This document shows positions 1 to 5,067 of a stretch of DNA of 8,812 bases, one piece after another. The translations under genes and the position numbers were made by a program. Under the pieces are notes generated by a model. The model did not search any database. It was not told where the DNA came from and saw only the letters and a program-made list of their open reading frames with translations. The stretch spans positions 1 through 8,812 of the forward strand of contig JAQVDG010000065.1 in the NCBI GenBank assembly GCA_028698395.1. Direction: 5' to 3'. Positions within the stretch are counted from its first letter, which is position 1, and every line of letters begins with the position of its first letter. The DNA comes from Weeksellaceae bacterium. Lineage in GTDB: Bacteria; Bacteroidota; Bacteroidia; Flavobacteriales; Weeksellaceae.

Positions 1-585
1 TTAGTCGGAACACAGATATTGGCAAAAGGATTAGATTTCTCAAATATTGGTTTAGTAGGAGTGATTCGAGCAGATACTTTACTTAATTTTCCGGATTTTC
101 GTGCGCATGAAAAGGCTTTTCAATTGTTGACACAAGTAGCGGGACGTGCAGGGAGAAGAAAAGAACAGGGAAAAGTTTTAATTCAAACTTATGCACCGGA
201 TCATCAGGTTTTACAAAATATCAGCCGGTACGATTATGAAAAAAATGCAAAAGATATTTTGTACGAAAGAAAATCGTTTCTATATCCGCCTTTTTTACGT
301 TTGATTCAGTTAACTTTTAAACATACTCAACAAGAAAAAACTGAAAAAGCAGCCAAAGAATTTGTTAAATTATTACGCCCTTATTTTGATGATAAACATT
401 TATTAGGTCCCGAAGCACCGGTAATTTCAAGAATCAGAAACCAATTTATTCAAATTGTGTTAATTAAAATTCCGGAAAAATCATCACCTACTACTAGTAA
501 AGAATTAATTCAAAAAACACTTGATAATTTACACAGTGTTAAATACTTTCGTTCAGTAAAAATAAATATAAATGTAGATCCTTAA
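1..585 (+). CDS. priA: Primosomal protein N' (replication-restart helicase PriA), C-terminal part
   Basis: PriA is a superfamily 2 DNA helicase that recognises stalled or abandoned replication forks and reloads the replicative helicase. Only the last 194 residues are present; the reading frame is open from base 1, so the 5' part lies outside the window. Helicase motif V (VGTQ..AKGLDF, residues 2-13 of the fragment) and motif VI (QVAGRAGR, residues 45-52) are intact. Between them is the stretch LLNFPDFRAHEKAFQLL, typical of PriA. YPPFLRLIQL follows near residue 97 and begins the C-terminal domain. The zinc-binding cysteines and Walker motifs would lie upstream. The TTG at 19 is internal to motif V and is not a start. 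The gene ends at TAA 583-585. It is followed by AT-rich DNA with only a weak all-AT inverted repeat and no convincing terminator. Confidence 0.96.
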   Translation, partial: LVGTQILAKGLDFSNIGLVGVIRADTLLNFPDFRAHEKAFQLLTQVAGRAGRRKEQGKVLIQTYAPDHQVLQNISRYDYEKNAKDILYERKSFLYPPFLRLIQLTFKHTQQEKTEKAAKEFVKLLRPYFDDKHLLGPEAPVISRIRNQFIQIVLIKIPEKSSPTTSKELIQKTLDNLHSVKYFRSVKININVDP

Positions 586-672
586 AATAGTATAAAAGAA
601 TATTTTCAGTTAAAAAAACAAGGAATTTAGACTTATGAAAAAATCAGTAATGAAATTTTAAATAAATTCTTC

Positions 673-680
673 TACTTTTG
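673..680 (+). promoter_or_regulatory. Possible -7 promoter element for the lipoprotein gene
   Basis: TACTTTTG matches the Bacteroidota -7 consensus TAnnTTTG and lies 48 bp ahead of the ATG at 729, which would give a leader of roughly 40 nt. No good TTG -33 element is visible about 19 bp upstream, so this is a weaker match than the promoters of rpsP, tgt and mscS. The rest of 586-728 is AT-rich, with one nine-codon ATG-to-stop stretch (635-661) that I do not regard as a gene. Confidence 0.4.
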
Positions 681-728
681 GAATATTAATTGACAATGGA
701 AATAGAAAAACTTTTAAAAATTAAATTT

Positions 729-1238
729 ATGAAAAAATTAACCTCACTTTTTTTAGTTGTAATTTTTGCTTTTGCAACTTTTAGCTGTCGCTCTAATGAC
801 GACATAGTTTATGTCGATTATGACACTTATCCTGTTGCTTATGATATTAAAAATGAAAATTTTCAATTTATAAATAATACATGGCAGATTTCAAAAACTT
901 TTTACAATCCAATGTATTCAACCGACATGCTTTTGATGTACATGAAAGTAGGAGAAACCAATGATGGCTTTCCGATTTGGCAGCAAATTCCAATCACATT
1001 TTATCTAAATGACGGACATGAAGTGGATTACAATTATGATTTTTCCCGTTATGATTTTGTTATTTATGCCGGGGGAACTTTTGACTTAACAAATACATCC
1101 TATGTCATCAACAAAACATTTCGGGTTTTATTGATACCTGCAGACTATGGCGGAAAATTAGCGCAAGTAGATTATTCAAATTACAATGATGTAATTGAAT
1201 ATTATTCTATTGACGATTCTAATCCAAGGAATTTGTAG
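729..1238 (+). CDS. Small lipoprotein of unknown function, probably surface-exposed
   Basis: I do not recognise a characterised function. I place the start at ATG 729 (169 aa) because it begins directly with a lipoprotein signal: MKK, a hydrophobic stretch to residue 18, then the lipobox F-S-C with Cys20. A longer reading from TTG 690 would put 13 charged residues ahead of the signal and is unlikely. Residues after the cysteine are R-S-N-D-D, an acidic run resembling the lipoprotein export signal that sends Bacteroidota lipoproteins to the cell surface. The mature part is rich in Tyr, Asp and Asn and looks like beta-strand, with conserved-looking C-terminal text (FRVLLIPADYG, VDYSNYNDVIEYY). 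From memory, similar small lipoproteins occur in other Flavobacteriia; I could not search for them. The gene stands alone, with its own candidate promoter and terminator. Confidence 0.8.
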   Translation: MKKLTSLFLVVIFAFATFSCRSNDDIVYVDYDTYPVAYDIKNENFQFINNTWQISKTFYNPMYSTDMLLMYMKVGETNDGFPIWQQIPITFYLNDGHEVDYNYDFSRYDFVIYAGGTFDLTNTSYVINKTFRVLLIPADYGGKLAQVDYSNYNDVIEYYSIDDSNPRNL

Positions 1239-1259
1239 AAATAAGAAAATTTCATAAAT

Positions 1260-1297
1260 AATAAATAAAACGGGTTTAAAAGCCCGTTTTATTTATT
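1260..1297 (+). terminator. Strong rho-independent terminator of the lipoprotein gene
   Basis: This is a perfect 15-bp inverted repeat: arm 1260-1274 ending in AAAACGGG, loop TTTAAAAG (1275-1282), and arm 1283-1297 beginning CCCGTTTT. A GC core sits at the loop end and a T-rich tract makes up the 3' arm and the bases after it. It starts 22 bp after the lipoprotein stop and separates that gene from the rpsP promoter. The arms are AT symmetric, so it could work in both directions, but there is no minus-strand gene to its right for a further 1.2 kb. Confidence 0.88.
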
Positions 1298-1370
1298 TTA
1301 GGAATTTCCAAATCATACAAAACAAGAATTTTTGTAATAAGTTAACTCGCTAAAAATAATTAAAATTAGC

Positions 1371-1400
1371 TTGTTGTTTCATTCGGAAATACTATATTTG
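1371..1400 (+). promoter_or_regulatory. rpsP-rimM promoter, Bacteroidota type
   Basis: TTG at 1371-1373, a spacer of exactly 19 nt, then TATATTTG at 1393-1400 match the consensus TTG-N19-TAnnTTTG. Transcription would start around 1405-1408, leaving about 48 nt of leader before the rpsP ATG. The bases after the -7 box read CACCC. This is the best promoter match in the window, as expected for a ribosomal-protein operon. Confidence 0.8.
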
Positions 1401-1410
1401 CACCCTCAAA

Positions 1411-1446
1411 ATGTAATTAACCGGGACAGAGTTCCCACAAATACAT
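1411..1446 (+). promoter_or_regulatory. Possible structured leader of rpsP mRNA
   Basis: The predicted 5' UTR can fold into a two-part structure. An outer helix pairs ATGTA (1411-1415) with TACAT (1442-1446), and an inner hairpin pairs GGGA (1423-1426) with TCCC (1433-1436) around the loop CAGAGT. The GC-rich inner arm stands out in otherwise AT-rich DNA, and the structure ends eight bases before the ATG. Leaders that bind their own product are common for ribosomal-protein operons, so autoregulation by bS16 is a reasonable guess. I have no alignment to show that the pairing is conserved. Confidence 0.35.
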
Positions 1447-1454
1447 ATAATTAA

Positions 1455-2000
1455 ATGGCAACAAGAATTAGATTACAAAGACACGGAAGAAAAGGAAAAC
1501 CATTCTTTCACATTGTAATAGCTGACTCAAGAGCAAAAAGAGATGGTCGCTTCATCGAAAAAATTGGTACTTATAACCCGATTACAAACCCCGCAATTAT
1601 TGATTTGGATTTAGACAGAGCCGTTCATTGGTTAATGACAGGTGCTGAACCAAGTAATACAGTAAGAAATATTCTTTCTTACAAAGGGGCTTTGATGAAA
1701 AAACACTTATTGGGTGGTGTAGCAAAAGGTGCTTTTTCTGAAGAAGAAGCAGAAAACCGTTTTAACGCTTGGTTAGATGAAAGAGCCAATGCGGTTCAAA
1801 GTAAAAAAGAGGGCTTAGCAAAAGCCAAAGAAGATGCTAAAGCAAGTGCTTTGGAAGCTGAAAAGAAAAAAGCAGAAGCTCGGATAGCAGTTGAAGAAGC
1901 TCCAGTTGAAGAAGAAGTTGAAGTAACAACTGAAGAGGTAGCAACCGAAGAACCAACAGAAGGAGAAGCTCCTGCAGAAGAAGCAGCAACTGAAGAATAA
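1455..2000 (+). CDS. rpsP: 30S ribosomal protein bS16 with long acidic C-terminal tail
   Basis: bS16 is an early-binding protein that stabilises folding of the 5' and central domains of 16S rRNA during 30S assembly. The N-terminal 85 residues are the full conserved domain: [29 protein letters not shown], then EKIGTYNP and [20 protein letters not shown]. The protein is 181 aa, about twice the usual bacterial length (82 aa in E. coli). Residues 97-145 form a charged, probably helical stretch rich in Lys, Ala and Glu; residues 147-181 are strongly acidic and low in complexity (repeated EE, TEE and PAEE). Long S16 tails are, to my knowledge, usual in Flavobacteriia. The start at ATG 1455 has no Shine-Dalgarno sequence, as is normal in this phylum. 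rimM follows 17 nt downstream and is presumably co-transcribed. Confidence 0.97.
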   Translation: MATRIRLQRHGRKGKPFFHIVIADSRAKRDGRFIEKIGTYNPITNPAIIDLDLDRAVHWLMTGAEPSNTVRNILSYKGALMKKHLLGGVAKGAFSEEEAENRFNAWLDERANAVQSKKEGLAKAKEDAKASALEAEKKKAEARIAVEEAPVEEEVEVTTEEVATEEPTEGEAPAEEAATEE

Positions 2001-2017
2001 TTCAAGTTTGTGCAAAA

Positions 2018-2542
2018 ATGCAAAAAAACGATTGCTATTACTTAGGTAAAATCACAAAAAAACACGGTTTTAAAGGCAATCTTATCGTGCATTTGGAAAC
2101 AGATAATCCTGAATTATACGAAAATATGGAATCAGTATTCATTGAAACAAATGGAATACTGGTTCCTTTTTTCTTTGAAACAATTGGTCCTCACTCCAAA
2201 AATAAATTATTGGTGAAATTTGAAGATATTTCAGCAGAAGAATCTGAAAAACTCATTAATCGTTCTCTTTATTTGCCCTTGGAAACACTTCCGGAATTGG
2301 ATGGAACTGATTTTTATTACCACGACATCATCGGTTATAAAGTAATAGATGCACAAAAAGGAGAAATCGGTAGTATAAAAAACGTTAATGATAGCGGCAT
2401 TCAGGCTTTATTTGAAATAGACTACAATGGAAAAGAAATTCTGATTCCGGTAGTGGATGAATGGATTTTGGAAGTAAATAAAACAGAGAAATTCATTAAA
2501 GTGGAAACGCCGGAAGGCTTGATCGACTTATATTTAGCTTGA
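2018..2542 (+). CDS. rimM: Ribosome maturation factor RimM
   Basis: RimM binds uS19 in the head of the 30S subunit and helps the 3' domain of 16S rRNA mature. Two domains are visible in 174 aa, the usual length. The N-terminal beta-barrel (about residues 6-90) opens with YYLGKITKKHGFKGNLIVHL, the family signature G-x-I...HG-x-KG. The C-terminal PRC barrel (about 97-172) contains FYYHDIIGYKV, GEIGSI and ILIPVVDEWILEV. Placement 17 nt after rpsP matches the widespread rpsP-rimM pairing. In many bacteria trmD and rplS follow, but here the operon ends and the next gene is convergent, with only 17 bp between the two stop codons. No good intrinsic terminator lies in that gap, only a 5-bp AACTT/AAGTT pairing around a run of eight T's. 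Confidence 0.96.
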   Translation: MQKNDCYYLGKITKKHGFKGNLIVHLETDNPELYENMESVFIETNGILVPFFFETIGPHSKNKLLVKFEDISAEESEKLINRSLYLPLETLPELDGTDFYYHDIIGYKVIDAQKGEIGSIKNVNDSGIQALFEIDYNGKEILIPVVDEWILEVNKTEKFIKVETPEGLIDLYLA

Positions 2543-2559
2543 TTTTCAACTTGTTTTTT

Positions 2560-3654
2560 TTAAGTTCTTGCTCGTTTAAAATAGAAAAATGCAGTAAGAA
2601 TCCCAAATATGAAATTTGGTCCCCAAGCAGCAACAAACGGAGAAACATAGCCTTGTGCGGAATAAGTCAATGAAATTTGATTGAAAAAAATGTAAATAAA
2701 TGCCATTAAAATCCCTAAAGCCAGATTTAATCCAATACCACCTCGTTTCTTTTGAGAAGAAATTGATAAAGCCAAAATTGTCAAAATAAAAGTAGAAAAA
2801 GGCGTACTATTTCGTTGGTAAAATTCATTTAAATACGCATTAATACTGGCAGAACCTTTGAATCGTTGTTTTTCTATGAATTGTTTTAACTCAATGGAAT
2901 TCATAGTTTCGGCCACATAACCTTCGGGAAGAATTTCATCGGGTGTAGAAGCAAATTGAGTTTTATAAGTTGTTTCATAACCCAAGCTGTCTATGAATTC
3001 TGATTCAACTTTCCGGATATAAACATTGCGAAGTACATAAACCGAATCTTTTGAATCCCAATTAAATGAACTCGCACTGATTTGTTTAACTAAAGTATCA
3101 TTTTCAAATTTTTGATACAAAAAATTATTTCCACGTTTTTGAATTCGGTCATAATTCAGTGCAAAGATGTATTCATTAGGTGAAATTCGAGAAGATATTT
3201 TTTGACGTTCGTAATATTCCCGGTTTTTTGTGTTGCTCAACAAATACTCAAATTGGTATTTATTTTTCTTAATATTCGCCCACGGAAGAGCAAAATTATT
3301 CACAAAAAGTGCTGTCAAAGCAATTGCAGAAGCAACGATTAAATAAGGTTTTGCAATTCTGTGAAAACTGATTCCGCCCGCTTGAGCTGCCACAATTTCG
3401 GTTTGCATAGTTAATCGTGAAGTAAAATAAATAACCGAAATAAAAACTGCTACCGGTAAAAATGTATTGACCAACCAAATTGCCCAATACGGATAAAATA
3501 AAACTAAAGCTTCCATTGGAGTAGAACCGCGATCTTCGATTCGGCCTAATTTCTGACTCAAATCAATCACTACTGCAATAGTAGAAAGAATAATCACCAT
3601 GAAAAAAAAGGTGCTGATGAAATTTCGGGCAATATATTTATCGAAAATTTTCAA
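2560..3654 (-). CDS. LptF/LptG-family permease (YjgP/YjgQ), LPS transport to the outer membrane
   Basis: LptF and LptG form the inner-membrane part of the LptB2FG ABC transporter, which extracts lipopolysaccharide and passes it to the periplasmic Lpt bridge. The 364-aa protein has the family layout: three N-terminal membrane segments (about residues 13-32, 52-78, 102-122), a periplasmic beta-rich domain (about 125-270), and three C-terminal segments (about 286-300, 307-327, 338-358). The cytoplasmic stretch RLTMQTEIVAAQAGGIS (residues 80-96) is the conserved ATPase-coupling signature. I cannot tell LptF from LptG, so I leave the symbol blank. The start is TTG at 3654-3652, directly abutting the tgt stop (TAA-TTG); an in-frame stop lies just upstream, and the next ATG (residue 19) would cut into the first membrane segment. 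Translation is probably coupled to tgt. Confidence 0.92.
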   Translation of the reverse strand: MKIFDKYIARNFISTFFFMVIILSTIAVVIDLSQKLGRIEDRGSTPMEALVLFYPYWAIWLVNTFLPVAVFISVIYFTSRLTMQTEIVAAQAGGISFHRIAKPYLIVASAIALTALFVNNFALPWANIKKNKYQFEYLLSNTKNREYYERQKISSRISPNEYIFALNYDRIQKRGNNFLYQKFENDTLVKQISASSFNWDSKDSVYVLRNVYIRKVESEFIDSLGYETTYKTQFASTPDEILPEGYVAETMNSIELKQFIEKQRFKGSASINAYLNEFYQRNSTPFSTFILTILALSISSQKKRGGIGLNLALGILMAFIYIFFNQISLTYSAQGYVSPFVAAWGPNFIFGILTAFFYFKRART

Positions 3655-4785
3655 TTATAATCGTTGTTTTAATTGGGGTAAAATTCGATTTTTCCATTCG
3701 GCAAAATCTCCGTCTAAAATATGCTTTCTTGCGGTTTGTACCAAATCCAGATAAAAAGCCAGATTATGAACTGAAGCAATTTGCTTCCCTAAATATTCTT
3801 CTGCAGCAAATAAATGCCGGACATAAGCTTTGGAATACTCCTTATCCACAAAGCTCTTTCCGGATTCATCCAAAGCAGAAAAATCATCTTTCCATTTGGC
3901 GTTTTTCAGATTCATCACACCGTTCCAAGTGAAAATCATTCCATTTCGGGCATTTCGAGTTGGCATTACACAATCAAATTGGTCAATACCAAGCGCAATG
4001 CACTCCAAAATATTCCAAGGTGTTCCGACTCCCATCAAATAACGAGGTTTTTCTTGTGGAAGTATATCGGTAACCAAATCGGTAATTTCATACATGACTT
4101 CTTCCGGTTCACCTACGCTTAATCCGCCGATTGCATTTCCATCCGCATTAAAATCAGTTATATAGTGTGCAGATTCTTTTCGTAAATCATGGAAAGAATT
4201 TCCTTGAACAATAGGATATAAAGTTTGTTTATAACCATATAATTCAGGATTTTCATTTAACCAATTCCGGCAACGTTCCAACCATTTATGGGTAATTTCC
4301 ATAGCACGTTTCGCATCATGATATTCAGCCGGAATTCCGGTTAATTCATCAAATGCCATGAGGGTATCTGCTCCGATATAACGTTGAATCTCCATGGATT
4401 TTTCCGGTGTAACTAAATGATAAGAACCGTCAATATGCGATTTGAATCGGACGCCATTTTCAGATTTTTTCCGACTTGTTGCTAAAGAATATACTTGAAA
4501 TCCGCCACTATCTGTTAAAATAGGTTTTTCCCAATTCATAAATTTATGTAATCCGCCTGCCTGATGAAGAATTTCAGTGCCGGGACGTAAATATAAATGA
4601 TAAGTATTGCCTAAAATAATTTGAGCTTTAATGTCTTCTTTCAATTCCCTTTGGTGTACTGATTTTACACTGGCAACGGTTCCAACCGGCATGAAAATCG
4701 GTGTTTCTATGCTTCCATGAGCTGTTGTAAGTAGTCCCGCTCGGGCTTTGGAATGGGTGTCTTTGGATTGAATCTCAAATTTCAT
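3655..4785 (-). CDS. tgt: tRNA-guanine transglycosylase (queuosine synthesis), lacking cysteine zinc ligands
   Basis: Tgt exchanges guanine 34 in the anticodon of tRNAs for Asp, Asn, His and Tyr with the queuosine precursor preQ1. The 376-aa protein is full length and the catalytic core is intact: TDSGGFQ with general-base Asp92, AFDE with Asp146, PIVQG with Gln194, GGLSVGE at 220-226, and the nucleophile Asp271 in FDCVMPTRNARNG. The C-terminal zinc site is unusual. Where most bacterial enzymes have C-x-C-x-x-C, this one has no cysteine (residues 306-316, D-E-S-G-K-S-F-V-D-K-E), while the histidine of the site (His340 in VHNLAFY) remains. From memory this loss is shared by other Bacteroidota Tgt proteins. 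The start ATG is followed by the standard N-terminus, and a promoter lies immediately upstream. The LptF/G permease gene follows with zero spacing. Confidence 0.96.
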   Translation of the reverse strand: MKFEIQSKDTHSKARAGLLTTAHGSIETPIFMPVGTVASVKSVHQRELKEDIKAQIILGNTYHLYLRPGTEILHQAGGLHKFMNWEKPILTDSGGFQVYSLATSRKKSENGVRFKSHIDGSYHLVTPEKSMEIQRYIGADTLMAFDELTGIPAEYHDAKRAMEITHKWLERCRNWLNENPELYGYKQTLYPIVQGNSFHDLRKESAHYITDFNADGNAIGGLSVGEPEEVMYEITDLVTDILPQEKPRYLMGVGTPWNILECIALGIDQFDCVMPTRNARNGMIFTWNGVMNLKNAKWKDDFSALDESGKSFVDKEYSKAYVRHLFAAEEYLGKQIASVHNLAFYLDLVQTARKHILDGDFAEWKNRILPQLKQRL

Positions 4786-4790
4786 CGGTG

Positions 4791-4819
4791 CAAAGATAAA
4801 GATGTTTCTTATTTAACAA
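4791..4819 (-). promoter_or_regulatory. tgt promoter, Bacteroidota type, giving a near-leaderless mRNA
   Basis: On the minus strand, TTG (4819-4817), an 18-nt spacer and TATCTTTG (4798-4791) match TTG-N19-TAnnTTTG closely. Only five bases (CACCG) separate the -7 box from the tgt ATG at 4785. A start 4-7 nt after the box would therefore give a transcript that begins at or within a few bases of the start codon. Confidence 0.75.
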
Positions 4820-4823
4820 GTTT

Positions 4824-4861
4824 AAAAATAAAAAAACGGCACTCTCTAAAAAAAGAGTGCC
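4824..4861 (-). terminator. Orphan rho-independent terminator on the minus strand, upstream of tgt
   Basis: Read on the minus strand, GGCACTCT (4861-4854), an eight-base T-rich loop, AGAGTGCC (4845-4838), one G, then seven T's, A and five more T's form a textbook intrinsic terminator. The 8-bp stem is GC-rich. The plus strand has no T-tract after it, so the direction is clear. No protein gene lies on the minus strand to its right before the divergent mscS, so what it terminates is unexplained. It lies just ahead of the tgt promoter. Confidence 0.78.
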
Positions 4862-4926
4862 ATTTCACGAGGTTAATTAGAAAGGTTATTTTGAATGAGG
4901 TTCAAAATAATTTGCCCTTCAACGTT
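4831..4926 (-). ncRNA. Candidate small RNA between tgt and mscS
   Basis: On the minus strand, a -7-like box TATTTTTG (4938-4931) would start a transcript near 4926 that runs about 95 nt to the intrinsic terminator. Inside it is a perfect 10-bp hairpin, TTATTTTGAA (4910-4901) and TTCAAAATAA (4895-4886), with loop CCTCA. Flanking AAGG and CCTT could extend the helix. No ORF of any size fits. The only TTG near the -33 position is 14 nt from the box, shorter than usual, so the promoter is weak. Alternatives are a leader or attenuator of tgt, or an insulating terminator with no RNA of its own. I do not recognise it as tmRNA, 6S or SRP RNA, or as a preQ1 riboswitch. Confidence 0.33.
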
Positions 4927-4957
4927 TCAACAAAAATATAAAAAATTAAAATCAAAG

Positions 4958-4995
4958 AAAATACCTATACTTAGGTATTTTTTAGGCTTTTTTAG
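4958..4995 (+). promoter_or_regulatory. Palindrome with phased T-tracts upstream of the mscS promoter
   Basis: AAAATACCTA (4958-4967) and TAGGTATTTT (4972-4981) form a perfect 10-bp inverted repeat with a 4-nt centre. TTAG recurs at 4971, 4982 and 4992, and T6 tracts begin at 4978 and 4988, about one helical turn apart, a pattern expected to bend DNA. It ends 24 bp before the mscS -33 element, a position suited to an operator or an UP-like curved element. Because T's follow the repeat, it might also act as a weak plus-strand terminator. Confidence 0.4.
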
Positions 4996-5019
4996 AGAAT
5001 ATTATGAATTTGGTTTCTT

Positions 5020-5047
5020 TTGACTGTGATTTAAAACTTTACTTTTG
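5020..5047 (+). promoter_or_regulatory. mscS-dacB promoter, Bacteroidota type
   Basis: TTG (5020-5022), a 17-nt spacer and TACTTTTG (5040-5047) fit the Bacteroidota consensus. The mscS ATG lies 20 bp after the -7 box, giving a leader of about 13-16 nt. The bases after the box are CAC, the same as in the rpsP and tgt promoters. Confidence 0.7.
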
Positions 5048-5067
5048 CACTATTAAAAGCAATAAAT

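Noticed and set aside
19..585. PriA fragment read as a complete 188-aa protein from TTG 19
   Set aside because: The frame is open to base 1 and residues before position 19 belong to helicase motif V, so it is a truncated priA and not a separate gene.
635..661. Nine-codon ATG-to-stop stretch that could be a leader peptide
   Set aside because: It lies upstream of the predicted transcription start and has no regulatory codon bias or attenuator hairpin.
690..728. Upstream TTG/ATG starts for the lipoprotein gene
   Set aside because: They add 13 charged residues before a clean lipoprotein signal peptide that begins at ATG 729.
1796..2023. Minus-strand open frames rich in Ser/Ala or Phe/Cys
   Set aside because: They are shadows of the GAA-rich repetitive tail of rpsP; their biased composition follows from that.
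2548..2566. AACTT/AAGTT hairpin as rimM terminator
   Set aside because: The stem is only 5 bp, with one GC pair, and the T-run is in the loop and not after the stem.
3729..4122. Plus-strand open frames opposite tgt
   Set aside because: They are antisense to a strongly conserved enzyme and have no recognisable protein features or promoter.
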